64,000 nucleotides of DNA from Stenotrophomonas ginsengisoli (GTDB taxonomy: Bacteria; Pseudomonadota; Gammaproteobacteria; Xanthomonadales; Xanthomonadaceae), in the NCBI RefSeq assembly GCF_001431485.1, contig NZ_LDJM01000014.1, positions 1 through 64,000 on the forward strand, written 5' to 3'. Below the pieces are notes generated by a model that was not told the DNA's origin, did not search any database, and worked only from the letters and a program-made list of their open reading frames with translations. This document shows positions 17,962 to 28,168 of this stretch, in pieces. Both the position numbers and the translations under genes were made by a program. Positions within the stretch are counted from its first letter, which is position 1; each line of letters begins with the position of its first letter.

Positions 17962-19059
17962 ATGGAAGAGTTCGTCGCCGCCATGCCGCACCGTACCTCG
18001 CTGGAATCAGCCAGGGATCCCCTGCTCAGGAACCTCATCCTGCTGCGGATGATTCCCCGCTACCCCAGCAGCATCTCCACCACCGAATTGCATGAGGCCC
18101 TTGCACGCGAGGGCTTTGAGATCAGCCTGCGCTCGCTGCAGCGCGACCTCGATGGCAAGCTCAGCCAGCACTTCGACCTGCTCTGCAGCAAGGACGACCT
18201 CGACCCGGCCATCGCCAGCCTGCGCCCGTACCGCTGGAGCTACCAGCCGCATGTGCGCCCCGGCCTGCCGTTGATGAGCGCGGCCGAAGCCATGGCCTTC
18301 CAGCTCTGCGAAGGTCACCTGCGCCACCTGCTGCCACCCGGCGTACTGGGCCAGCTGGAACCCCACTTCGCCGAAGCCAGGCAAACCTTGAGCAAGCGAG
18401 AAGGCAGTCGCCACGCCCACTGGCTGGAGCGCGTGCGCAGCCTGCCCAACGGCAAGGCCCTGCTGCCGGCCGTGGTGGCACCGGATGTCTGGGAAAAGGT
18501 CGCCATCGCCGTACTGGAACAACGCCAGCTGCAGGTGGACTACTTCAGCCGCGCCAAGGGCGAGGTCAAAACCATGACCCTGCACCCCAAGGGCCTGGTT
18601 TCCCGCGGCCCGACCACCTACCTGATTGCCAGCGTCGGCGATTACACCGATATCCGCCATTTCGCCCTGCACCGCATCCAGCAGGCGCAGCTGCTGACCA
18701 TCAGCTCCCGCGACGGGGAATTCAACATGGACGCCTACCTGCCGGAAGCCGCGTTTACCCCGAGGCAGGGAACCGGGATGGTCGAGCTGGTAGCCGACGT
18801 GCATCCGGATATCGCCAGCATATTGCGCGAAACCCCGCTCGGTGAAGATCAAACCTTGGAGCCTCTGCCGGGTACCGTTTGGCTGCGCCTGACGGCTTGT
18901 GTGCCGGATGACCAGGAAACGTACTGGTGGGTCATGGCCCTAGGGGCAGGCATCCTCGTTCACGAGCCATCTTCGTTGCGAAAATCCATCATTAAAAATA
19001 ATCAATCCCTGCATTTCATGTACACGCCCAGCGTCATGCAGAAATCCACCACTGGATGA
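17962..19059 (+). CDS. WYL-domain transcriptional regulator
   Basis: A 365-residue DNA-binding protein (369 if the GTG at 17950 is used). The N-terminal part (about 20-85) is a winged helix of DeoR/WYL type (TTELHEALAREGFEISLRSL). The central WYL domain covers about 165-245, with the variant motif TYLIAS, and a C-terminal WCX-like domain follows to the end. WYL proteins sense nucleotides or nucleic acids, and several control phage-defence operons. The stop overlaps a potential start of the GTPase gene, so the three genes probably form one operon. The gene itself has GC-rich codons like the host. Ligand and targets are unknown. Confidence 0.9.
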   Translation: MEEFVAAMPHRTSLESARDPLLRNLILLRMIPRYPSSISTTELHEALAREGFEISLRSLQRDLDGKLSQHFDLLCSKDDLDPAIASLRPYRWSYQPHVRPGLPLMSAAEAMAFQLCEGHLRHLLPPGVLGQLEPHFAEARQTLSKREGSRHAHWLERVRSLPNGKALLPAVVAPDVWEKVAIAVLEQRQLQVDYFSRAKGEVKTMTLHPKGLVSRGPTTYLIASVGDYTDIRHFALHRIQQAQLLTISSRDGEFNMDAYLPEAAFTPRQGTGMVELVADVHPDIASILRETPLGEDQTLEPLPGTVWLRLTACVPDDQETYWWVMALGAGILVHEPSSLRKSIIKNNQSLHFMYTPSVMQKSTTG

Positions 19060-19103
19060 AATTCAGCACCAATGACATACATCAACAAACAAAGGACATC
19101 TCA

Positions 19104-20069
19104 ATGAAAAATACTGAATTCCTCTCCAACCTCAGCACGGCCGACGCAAAAAAACTAAGGGACCGCATCCGCGAAACCAAGATCAACGTGCTGCTGGTTG
19201 GCGGCACCGGTGTCGGCAAAAGCTCAACTATTAATGCGCTTTTTGATAGCCAAGGAATGGATAATCGCGCCAAGGTCGGCGACAGCACCAAGCCTGAAAC
19301 GATGGAGATCGATTCGTATGAGATGGAAAACCTGATCATATGGGACACGCCCGGGCTGGGCGACAGTATTGAAAAAGATGCGACCCACAAGATAAAGATA
19401 AGCGAAATACTCAGGCGCAAGGATGCAAATGGGCAACCTCTTATTGACCTGGTATTCCTCATACTGGACTCCAGTAGCCGTGATTTCAGCTCTGCTTTCA
19501 CTCTTATTGAAAAAGTCATCTTGCCGAACCTGATTGAAGGCGATCGCGATCGACTCCTGATTGGCCTCAACCGGGCCGACAACGCGATGAGTGGCCATTT
19601 TTGGAACAAGAGCGAGAACAGGCCAGAACAGAAACTGATTGAACGACTGGAAGAGCAGGTCAAGACGGTCAGCGAGCGCATCAAGGCCGACACAGGATTG
19701 GATATTGAGCCCATTTATTATTCTGCCGGTTGCGAGATTGATGGAGAAATCCTCTCACACCCCTACAACCTGCAAAAACTACTGAGCTTTATCATGGACC
19801 GCCTGCCGAAGAAAAAGCGCGCAGCCATTGCCATGCACATCAATGAGAACGAGGCAAACTTTCGTTCAAACGACGAAAAGGCCGATTATGCGGAGAAAAT
19901 AGAAAAATCTATTTTCGACTCGGTAACCTACTGGATAAAGGACGTCATTGGCGATGTGGCCGGCCAAGTCGGCAGCATGGTCAAGACCGTCGTCACCGAC
20001 CCTAAAAACATCAAAATAGCTGCTGGCTGGGCCTTTTCCGCAATCACCGCATTCCTCAAGAAAAAATAA
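19104..20069 (+). CDS. P-loop GTPase of the YfjP/Era-like group
   Basis: A 321-residue GTPase. G1 is GGTGVGKSS at residues 33-41, a switch I region with threonine around 62, G3 DTPG at 81-84, G4 NRAD at 156-159 (a variant of NKxD) and G5 SAG at 207-209. The C-terminal 90 residues are helical and end in a hydrophobic segment and three lysines, suggesting membrane or partner contact. ATG at 19104 has AAGGA eight bases upstream; an ATG at 19056 overlapping the WYL stop is the alternative. Codons are clearly AT-richer than neighbours, suggesting transfer. Related proteins occur on E. coli prophages (YfjP, YeeP). Cellular role unknown. Confidence 0.85.
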   Translation: MKNTEFLSNLSTADAKKLRDRIRETKINVLLVGGTGVGKSSTINALFDSQGMDNRAKVGDSTKPETMEIDSYEMENLIIWDTPGLGDSIEKDATHKIKISEILRRKDANGQPLIDLVFLILDSSSRDFSSAFTLIEKVILPNLIEGDRDRLLIGLNRADNAMSGHFWNKSENRPEQKLIERLEEQVKTVSERIKADTGLDIEPIYYSAGCEIDGEILSHPYNLQKLLSFIMDRLPKKKRAAIAMHINENEANFRSNDEKADYAEKIEKSIFDSVTYWIKDVIGDVAGQVGSMVKTVVTDPKNIKIAAGWAFSAITAFLKKK

Positions 20070-20078
20070 GGAAATAAA

Positions 20079-20855
20079 ATGGCCTACCGCTTTGATGAAG
20101 ACCTGGAGTTCCTTAGGGAAATTTCTAGCTGCGACCTTAATGATCTTGTGGAATGCCTGACCAAAGACAAAGATGGCGGTGCACTTTGGACCGAGGAACT
20201 AACCAGCAATCCTACGTACAAAAAATATCACCCCGATCATTCAAAATACTGGGAACTTATTGCCGCCGAGTGCCAATGCTTTGGCGCTAACAGCCTGATG
20301 ACTGCATTGCGCGGCGGAAAAGGGGTTTTGTATCGAGAGGTACTTGCCGATGTTTGTGACAACCTGAAAGTCAAAGGGATTGTAAAAAACGATCACACAC
20401 TGGATATCGAAAACAAACTTTTGACTAAGGTTCTTAGTGATGCGATCGAAAAAATGCCAGAAGAGGATCGTATAGATTTCGCAAAGACCATTGGTATGAG
20501 CAGCTTAAAGTCATTGACTCCTGCTGCCATGACTGCTGCAATCCAGCTTGCATTCAAAGCCGGCGGATTCAAGTCGTACCAATTAACATTGATAGCTGCC
20601 AACGCTATCTCCCGCGCCATTCTTGGGCGCGGCCTAGCACTGGCAGGAAATGCAGCATTAACACGAACGGCATCCATGCTGGCAGGGCCTGTGGGATGGG
20701 CCATCGCAGGCGCTTGGACCGCCGTAGACATCGCAGGGCCGGCTTATAGAGTCACGATGCCTGCAGTAATCCAGATCGCCCTCCTGAGAAAAAAGCATCA
20801 GACTGAACGTGACGGAATCTTGAAGGACATTGAACGGGAATTGGGGGAGGCGTGA
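20079..20855 (+). CDS. YaaW/UPF0174 family protein
   Basis: A 258-residue protein that aligns by eye with E. coli YaaW: the segments DHSKYWELIAAECQCFG, ALRGGKGVLYREVL and, near the end, AYRVTMPAVIQIALLR all have counterparts there. The N-terminus corresponds to DUF3944. Residues 150-235 are glycine/alanine-rich and hydrophobic, perhaps membrane-inserting helices. A good ribosome site (AAGGAA) precedes the ATG, nine bases after the GTPase stop, so the two are co-translated. AT-richer than the host genes. The family has no established function; pairing with a GTPase suggests they act together. Confidence 0.85.
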   Translation: MAYRFDEDLEFLREISSCDLNDLVECLTKDKDGGALWTEELTSNPTYKKYHPDHSKYWELIAAECQCFGANSLMTALRGGKGVLYREVLADVCDNLKVKGIVKNDHTLDIENKLLTKVLSDAIEKMPEEDRIDFAKTIGMSSLKSLTPAAMTAAIQLAFKAGGFKSYQLTLIAANAISRAILGRGLALAGNAALTRTASMLAGPVGWAIAGAWTAVDIAGPAYRVTMPAVIQIALLRKKHQTERDGILKDIERELGEA

Positions 20856-21010
20856 GAGAGTGGTCGGCCATAGCCGACAACTTGGCCATCATCGATCAGC
20901 ACCATTCTGGAACTGACGCGGCGCTGCCCAGGTGCCACAAAGTCGACGAAGCCTTCACTCAGGTGAAAGCGAATAGGATTTCAGTGAATCCATCGCGATT
21001 TTCAGTACAG
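20856..21010. other. Possible decayed coding fragment downstream of yaaW
   Basis: On the minus strand roughly between 20995 and 20865 one frame stays open for about 40 codons with protein-like sequence (including VAPGQRRVSSRMVLIDDG). It has no start or ribosome site and is bounded by stops. It may be the end of a gene displaced when the islet was inserted. I cannot name it. Confidence 0.25.
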
Positions 21011-21016
21011 CTGTAA

Positions 21017-21045
21017 AAAAGCCACGCTGCTACAGCGTGGCTTTT
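21017..21045. terminator. Bidirectional terminator between yaaW and speA
   Basis: Stem of 13 base pairs (21017-21029 with 21033-21045) and a three-base loop. A-runs on the left and T-runs on the right make it effective in both directions, as expected for the convergent yaaW and speA genes. It marks the right boundary of the islet. Confidence 0.88.
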
Positions 21046-21064
21046 CCATACGCTTCACTACGGC

Positions 21065-22954
21065 TCAAACCAACGGCTCATCACTCAGGTAGGTGTAACC
21101 GGTCAGGCCTGCTTCCAGCGCGGCATCCAGTTCGGCGGCGCGTTCGGCATCCAGATTGGCTGCCGCCACGCGGGCCTTGTAGGCATCACGCAGGTCATCG
21201 AGCTTGTAGCCGACGTAGTCCAGCATCACGTCGGTGGTGTCGCCGCGGCGCTGCTGGGTGATGACATAACCATCGTCATCGACCAGCACTTCCACCGCGT
21301 CGGTGTCACCGAACAGGTTGTGGATATCACCCAGAATCTCCTGGTAGGCACCGACCAGGAAGAAGCCGAACAGGTAGCTCTCGCCGTGGCCCAGGCTGTG
21401 CACCGGCAGCGAGGTATCCAGCGACTCGTTCTCCACATAGGTCTTGACCACACCATCGGAGTCGCAGGTCATGTCGCACAGGATGCCGCGGCGGTCCGGG
21501 GTCTCGTTCAAGCGCTGGATCGGCACGATCGGGAACACCTGGTCGATCGCCCACACGTCCGGGATAGATTCGAACACCGAGAAGTTGACGAAGTACTTGT
21601 CCACCAGGCGGTCGTTGAGCTCGTCCAGGATCGGGCGATGGCTCTTTTCCTCGTGGCTCAGGCGTGCACGCACGCCGTGGGCGATGGCATAGAACAGGTC
21701 ATCGATGCGCGCGCGGTGGGTCAGGTCGATCTGGCCCAGGGCGTAGGCGCTCAGGCCTTCGGCATGGAAGTGCTGGGCTTCCTGGTACAGCTCCACCGCC
21801 GGGCGCACGTCCAGCTCTTCGTGGATCTCGCGCAGGTGGCGGATCGCGGCGGGCTCGTCATCAAATGCTTCCGGCACGCGGCCTTCCGGAGCCTGTTCCA
21901 CTTCGGCCACATTGGCGATCAGCACCGCGTGGTGGGCGGTCATGGCGCGGCCACATTCGGTGACCACGCGCGGCTGCGGCAAGCCATGCGCCTCGCAGGC
22001 CTCGGCCAGCGGCTGCACGATGTTGCTGGCGTAGGCATGCAGGCCATAGTTGATCGAGCAATAGCTGCGCGAGCGGGTGCCTTCGTAGTCGATACCCAGG
22101 CCGCCGCCCACGTCGACGTGGCTGATCTTCGCGCCCAGGCGCGACAGCTCGACGAAGTAGCGGGTGGCCTCGCGCATGCCGTTGGCGATGTCGCGCACGT
22201 TGGAGATCTGGCTGCCCATGTGGAAGTGCAGCAGGTTCAGGCAGTCGGCGTACTCGCTGTCGCGCAGGGTCTTCCACAGGTCCAGCACCTGGCGCGGGGA
22301 GAGGCCGAACTTGGCCTTGTCACCGCCGCTGTTCTGCCACTTGCCTGCACCCAGCGACGCCAGACGCATGCGCACGCCCAGGCCCGGCTTGACGTCGAGC
22401 TTGCGCGCCTCGTCCAGCACCAGCTTCAGCTCGGACGGCTTCTCAATGACGATGAAGGTCTGCAGGCCGAGCTTGCGCCCGATCAGGGCCAGACGGATGT
22501 ACTCGCGGTCCTTGTAGCCGTTGCAGACGATCAAGCCACCCGGGCGCGACAGCGCCAGCACGGCCATCAGTTCCGGCTTGGAGCCGGCTTCCAGGCCAAA
22601 GCCCTCACCGTGGTTGCTGGCCAGGGTGCCGGCCACGCCACGGTGCTGGTTGACCTTGATCGGATACACCGCGGTGTAGCCACCGGTGTAGTCCCAGTCG
22701 GCCTGGGCCTGGGCGAAGGCGGCCTGCAGCTTGCCCAGGCGCTCGTTGAGGATGTCCGGAAAACGCACCAGCAGCGGCAGCTTGGCGCCATTGGCGCGGG
22801 CGGCCTGCACAACCTGTGGCAGCGAAACAACCGTACCGGATGTACCGGAAGGCTTGACCACGATGTGGCCGTTGGCGTCCACATCAAAATACCCATCAGA
22901 CCAGTGGGGAATGGAATAGGTCTTGCGGGCCTGGTCGGCGGACCAATCGCTCAT
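21065..22954 (-). CDS. speA: Biosynthetic arginine decarboxylase
   Basis: Decarboxylates arginine to agmatine, the first step of putrescine and spermidine formation by this route. The 629-residue length fits the SpeA family. The PLP-binding lysine lies in YPIKVNQ (Lys100), and the glycine-rich phosphate site is GGGLGIDYEGTRS. The ATG at 22954 matches the usual WSxxxxxxxYxIxxWxxGYFDV start. It is divergent from speE, so the two polyamine genes share a regulatory region of about 240 bases. Confidence 0.97.
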   Translation of the reverse strand: MSDWSADQARKTYSIPHWSDGYFDVDANGHIVVKPSGTSGTVVSLPQVVQAARANGAKLPLLVRFPDILNERLGKLQAAFAQAQADWDYTGGYTAVYPIKVNQHRGVAGTLASNHGEGFGLEAGSKPELMAVLALSRPGGLIVCNGYKDREYIRLALIGRKLGLQTFIVIEKPSELKLVLDEARKLDVKPGLGVRMRLASLGAGKWQNSGGDKAKFGLSPRQVLDLWKTLRDSEYADCLNLLHFHMGSQISNVRDIANGMREATRYFVELSRLGAKISHVDVGGGLGIDYEGTRSRSYCSINYGLHAYASNIVQPLAEACEAHGLPQPRVVTECGRAMTAHHAVLIANVAEVEQAPEGRVPEAFDDEPAAIRHLREIHEELDVRPAVELYQEAQHFHAEGLSAYALGQIDLTHRARIDDLFYAIAHGVRARLSHEEKSHRPILDELNDRLVDKYFVNFSVFESIPDVWAIDQVFPIVPIQRLNETPDRRGILCDMTCDSDGVVKTYVENESLDTSLPVHSLGHGESYLFGFFLVGAYQEILGDIHNLFGDTDAVEVLVDDDGYVITQQRRGDTTDVMLDYVGYKLDDLRDAYKARVAAANLDAERAAELDAALEAGLTGYTYLSDEPLV

Positions 22955-23021
22955 CGGCGTAAGAACTCGGTGGTGGGTGAAAGGACGCGCATTCTACCCC
23001 CCATCGCCGCCAATATTCCTA

Positions 23022-23027
23022 TACAAT
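23022..23027 (+). promoter_or_regulatory. Candidate -10 box (TACAAT) for speE
   Basis: TACAAT lies about 170 bases upstream of speE in the divergent speA/speE region, preceded by an AT-rich stretch but without a clear -35 box. The leader that follows begins with a run of G/C inverted repeats and contains a 23-codon reading frame. Low confidence. Confidence 0.35.
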
Positions 23028-23195
23028 CCGCGCCCGCGCCGGCCCCCTCGGGGGAACCCCCGGCCGCGTGAAAGATGAACGCGCGCCACGCGTCTGTCCG
23101 CGGTCCTCCAAGGCAGTACGTCCGAAGCGACTTTTTTGAGTCCCCTTGGCCCCTCGTTGTTCCCGCAACCCCAAGGCCAGCTTGCAGGAAACACC

Positions 23196-24053
23196 ATGAG
23201 CGACAACTCCCAGTGGTACATCGAACACTTCCAGCCGACCGGTTCGGCCATCGGCTTCCGTATCAACGGCAAACTCGATGAAGTGCAGTCCCCGTTCCAG
23301 AAGATCGAAATCTACGACTCCACCGATTGGGGGAAGTTGATGATCATCGACGGCGCGATGATGCTCACCACCAAGGACAACTTCTTCTACCACGAGATGA
23401 TCAGCCACCCGGTGCTGTTCACCCACCCCAACCCGAAGCGGGTGGTGATCATCGGCGGCGGCGACTGCGGCACCCTGCGCGAAGTGCTCAAGCACCCGGG
23501 CGTGGAAAGCGCCACCCAGTGCGACATCGACGAGCAGGTCACCCGCATGGCCGAGAAGTACTTCCCGGAACTGTGTGAATCCAACGGCGATGCGCGCGCC
23601 GAACTGCTGTTCGACGACGGCGTGGCCTACATGGCCAACCTGGAGCCGGGCAGCGTGGACGTGGTCATCGTCGATTCGACCGACCCGGTCGGCCCGGCCG
23701 AAGGCCTGTTCAACAAGGCCTTCTTTGAAAGCTGCTTCCGCGCCCTGAAGGACGACGGCCTGCTGGTGCAGCAGAGCGAATCGCCGCTGGCCCTGCTGGA
23801 CCTGATCCGCGACATGCGCGCGGAAATGGGCAAGGCCGGCTTTGCATCCTTCAAGACCCTGCCGTTCCCGCAGCCGTGCTACCCGACCGGCTGGTGGTCG
23901 GTGACCGTGGCCAGCAAGCAGGCAGGCTTCGGTTTCGGCTTCCGTGCCGACGACTCGGCCAACAAGCCGTTCGACACCCTGTACTACACCGCCCACCAGC
24001 ACAACGCGGTGCTGGTTGCCCCGCCGTTCGTGGCCAAGGCACTGGGCGAATAA
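23196..24053 (+). CDS. speE: Spermidine synthase
   Basis: Transfers an aminopropyl group from decarboxylated S-adenosylmethionine to putrescine. The 285-residue product has the Rossmann motif IGGGDCGTLREV, the DSTDPVGPAEGLF segment and the YPTGWWS segment typical of SpeE. ATG at 23196 follows GCAGGA. It forms a divergent pair with speA and ends before a strong terminator. Confidence 0.97.
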   Translation: MSDNSQWYIEHFQPTGSAIGFRINGKLDEVQSPFQKIEIYDSTDWGKLMIIDGAMMLTTKDNFFYHEMISHPVLFTHPNPKRVVIIGGGDCGTLREVLKHPGVESATQCDIDEQVTRMAEKYFPELCESNGDARAELLFDDGVAYMANLEPGSVDVVIVDSTDPVGPAEGLFNKAFFESCFRALKDDGLLVQQSESPLALLDLIRDMRAEMGKAGFASFKTLPFPQPCYPTGWWSVTVASKQAGFGFGFRADDSANKPFDTLYYTAHQHNAVLVAPPFVAKALGE

Positions 24054-24076
24054 GCCACATCCAGGCACTGCCCCGG

Positions 24077-24110
24077 CACCCCGCAGCCTCGCGCTGCGGG
24101 GTGTTTTTTT
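24077..24110 (+). terminator. Rho-independent terminator after speE
   Basis: Eleven-base-pair GC-rich stem (24077-24087 with 24093-24103), a five-base loop and seven T. It lies 23 bases after the speE stop. Confidence 0.93.
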
Positions 24111-24283
24111 GTGCCGCAGCGCACGGAACGGAGCGTTTCATGTGCGCGCTCTCACATTTTTTTTACATTCAGGGTTTCTGAACCGGTCGGTATTAAAATT
24201 ACCGGCATCGGCGCACTCCCCCTCTGCGCCCCAATCACCCCGGCAGTGACGGCGTTTGCCCGCTGTGCGGTGTGGAGAAGCCC

Positions 24284-24952
24284 ATGAATGCCATTGTGAT
24301 GCTGCCTGACCATGCGGTCGGCCGCCCCGTTGCCGAAAACCAGCTGCTCAAGCGCGGTGAACGCCTGCTCGAACCGGACGTGTACCGGGCCCGCATCAAT
24401 GGCCGTCTGGCCGTGATCAAGGACTACCGCCGCTACCGCGGCACCGTGCTGGCCCCGTTCGCTCGCCTGCTGGTGCGTCGCGAGGCCCGCGTGCTGCGCC
24501 AGCTGGCCGGCTGGAAGCATGCGCCGGCCCTGCTCGGGGTGATCGGCGGCCTGGCCCTTGGCATGGAGTACGTCAACGGCCAGACCCTGAGCAGCCTGCA
24601 GGCCGCCGATGCGCAGGTCTTCGACCAGCTGCACAAGGCCCTGGAGCGCCTGCACCAGCAGGGCATCACCCACAACGACCTGCACGGCACCAATGTGATG
24701 GTGGCGGCCGGTGTGCCGGTGTTGATCGATTTCACCTCGGCCTGGCGCACGCCGCGCTGGCGCCACAACAATCCGCTGGCCCGCCAGCTGCGCCGCAGTG
24801 ACCTGAAGAACCTGCTCAAGCTGCGCAAGCGTGTCACCGGTACCGAGGTACCCAGCGAGCTGGCCGCCAGCCTGGCCGAGCCGGGCTGGGTCCGGCTGAT
24901 CCGCCAGGGCTGGAAGCAGGCCTACCGCCGTTTCAAGGCCCACAACGCCTGA
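24284..24952 (+). CDS. Small protein-kinase-like protein (RIO/WaaP-like fold)
   Basis: A 222-residue protein with a minimal kinase core: a candidate ATP-binding lysine at 46 (AVIKDY), a catalytic loop HNDLHGTN at residues 130-137 and the metal-binding DF at 149-150 in place of DFG. This pattern is found in RIO/Bud32-like kinases and in LPS core kinases of the WaaP group. The C-terminus is rich in arginine and lysine. ATG at 24284 has GGAGAAG upstream. It stands alone between two terminators. An LPS- or lipid-kinase role is possible, but the substrate cannot be read from sequence. Confidence 0.75.
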   Translation: MNAIVMLPDHAVGRPVAENQLLKRGERLLEPDVYRARINGRLAVIKDYRRYRGTVLAPFARLLVRREARVLRQLAGWKHAPALLGVIGGLALGMEYVNGQTLSSLQAADAQVFDQLHKALERLHQQGITHNDLHGTNVMVAAGVPVLIDFTSAWRTPRWRHNNPLARQLRRSDLKNLLKLRKRVTGTEVPSELAASLAEPGWVRLIRQGWKQAYRRFKAHNA

Positions 24953-24959
24953 AACCACA

Positions 24960-24989
24960 ACGCCCCGGCCTGGTCCGGGGCGTTTTTTT
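24960..24989 (+). terminator. Rho-independent terminator after the kinase-like gene
   Basis: Nine-base-pair stem (24960-24968 with 24975-24983) and seven T. It closes the kinase-like transcript and separates it from the convergent PII gene. Confidence 0.92.
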
Positions 24990-25014
24990 GCAAGACGTCA
25001 TTGCGGGCGGCCGC

Positions 25015-27294
<2,280 letters not shown>

Positions 27295-27436
27295 GCCGCC
27301 CGGCGGAAAAACACCGCGGCGCACAGCCCGGTAACACCACCCCGCCGCCCGGCATTCACCGACAGCCAGCCGCCGCAGGCACGTGCACAGTGAACTTGCC
27401 GCATGCGGCAACGCCCAGTCATCGTCGGGAGCCATC

Positions 27437-28159
27437 ATGACCAGATCACGGAAGATCTCGCGCGCGTTGCACGCATGCGGCCACAGTCTGGCCCTGCTCG
27501 GCCTGCTGCACGCCGGCCAGGCCCGGGCCTCGGGCATGCCGGTGTTCGATGCCAGCAACTGGGCCGAAAGCATCGCCCAGCTCAAGCAACTGCAGGCACA
27601 GCTGCAGACGATGAAGCAAATGGCCGAGACCAGTGCACGCGGCCATGCCCAGCACCTGATCGACAAACACGTCTACCGTGGCCGGCGCAGTCTTCGACAT
27701 GAGCAGACGCTACTGGCCGAGGACCATGCCGTGGACCTGCGCTGCAGCGCTTCGCGCACCCCCTCGCACCTGTTGCGTGATGCCTGTACGCAGTGGGTGA
27801 CTGCCCAGAACCGCCGCTACAACACCGCCATCCAGCTGCAGCAACAGCTGCAGCAACGTGAGCAGCATTGGCTGGAACTGCTGGAGCAGCGCAGCCAACT
27901 GGAAAGTGAGCACAGTGGCCTGCTGCAATCCCACAACAGCCAGATGGCGGCATTCCAGGCGCAATTGCAGATCGACCTGCAATTCAGCCAATCGCTGATC
28001 CAGTCCCACAACATCCACGTGGACACCCTGCAGCAGCAGTACGTGCAGCAATTGCGCACCTACTTCCATGGCCAGGCCGCACCGGATCCCTTGGCCCGCC
28101 AGGCGCAGCTGCTGCTTTTCCAGGCCAGCCTGCGTCTGGCTGCCGACAAACGCCGCTGA
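27437..28159 (+). CDS. VirB5-like protein of an orphan type IV secretion pair
   Basis: A 240-residue exported protein: a basic start, signal peptide with cleavage near residue 30 (ARA-SG), then the VirB5/TrbJ-like beginning MPVFDASNWAESIAQLKQLQ and long glutamine-rich coiled coils through to the end. GGGAG precedes the ATG by seven bases. VirB5 proteins are minor pilus components at the tip of type IV secretion systems. The next gene, nine bases away, encodes a VirB6-like protein. No other secretion genes are in the window, so this pair is an orphan module or belongs to a system elsewhere. Confidence 0.75.
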   Translation: MTRSRKISRALHACGHSLALLGLLHAGQARASGMPVFDASNWAESIAQLKQLQAQLQTMKQMAETSARGHAQHLIDKHVYRGRRSLRHEQTLLAEDHAVDLRCSASRTPSHLLRDACTQWVTAQNRRYNTAIQLQQQLQQREQHWLELLEQRSQLESEHSGLLQSHNSQMAAFQAQLQIDLQFSQSLIQSHNIHVDTLQQQYVQQLRTYFHGQAAPDPLARQAQLLLFQASLRLAADKRR

Positions 28160-28168
28160 GCCACGCCC

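Noticed and set aside
23075-23281. 68-codon plus-strand frame running into speE
   Set aside because: It overlaps the speE start in another frame and lacks a ribosome site; the leader may contain a shorter frame instead, reported as a finding.
24188-24206. Imperfect inverted repeat CGGTATTAAAATTACCG before the kinase-like gene
   Set aside because: Could be an operator, but arms are only five bases and the AT-rich centre would be expected around a promoter.
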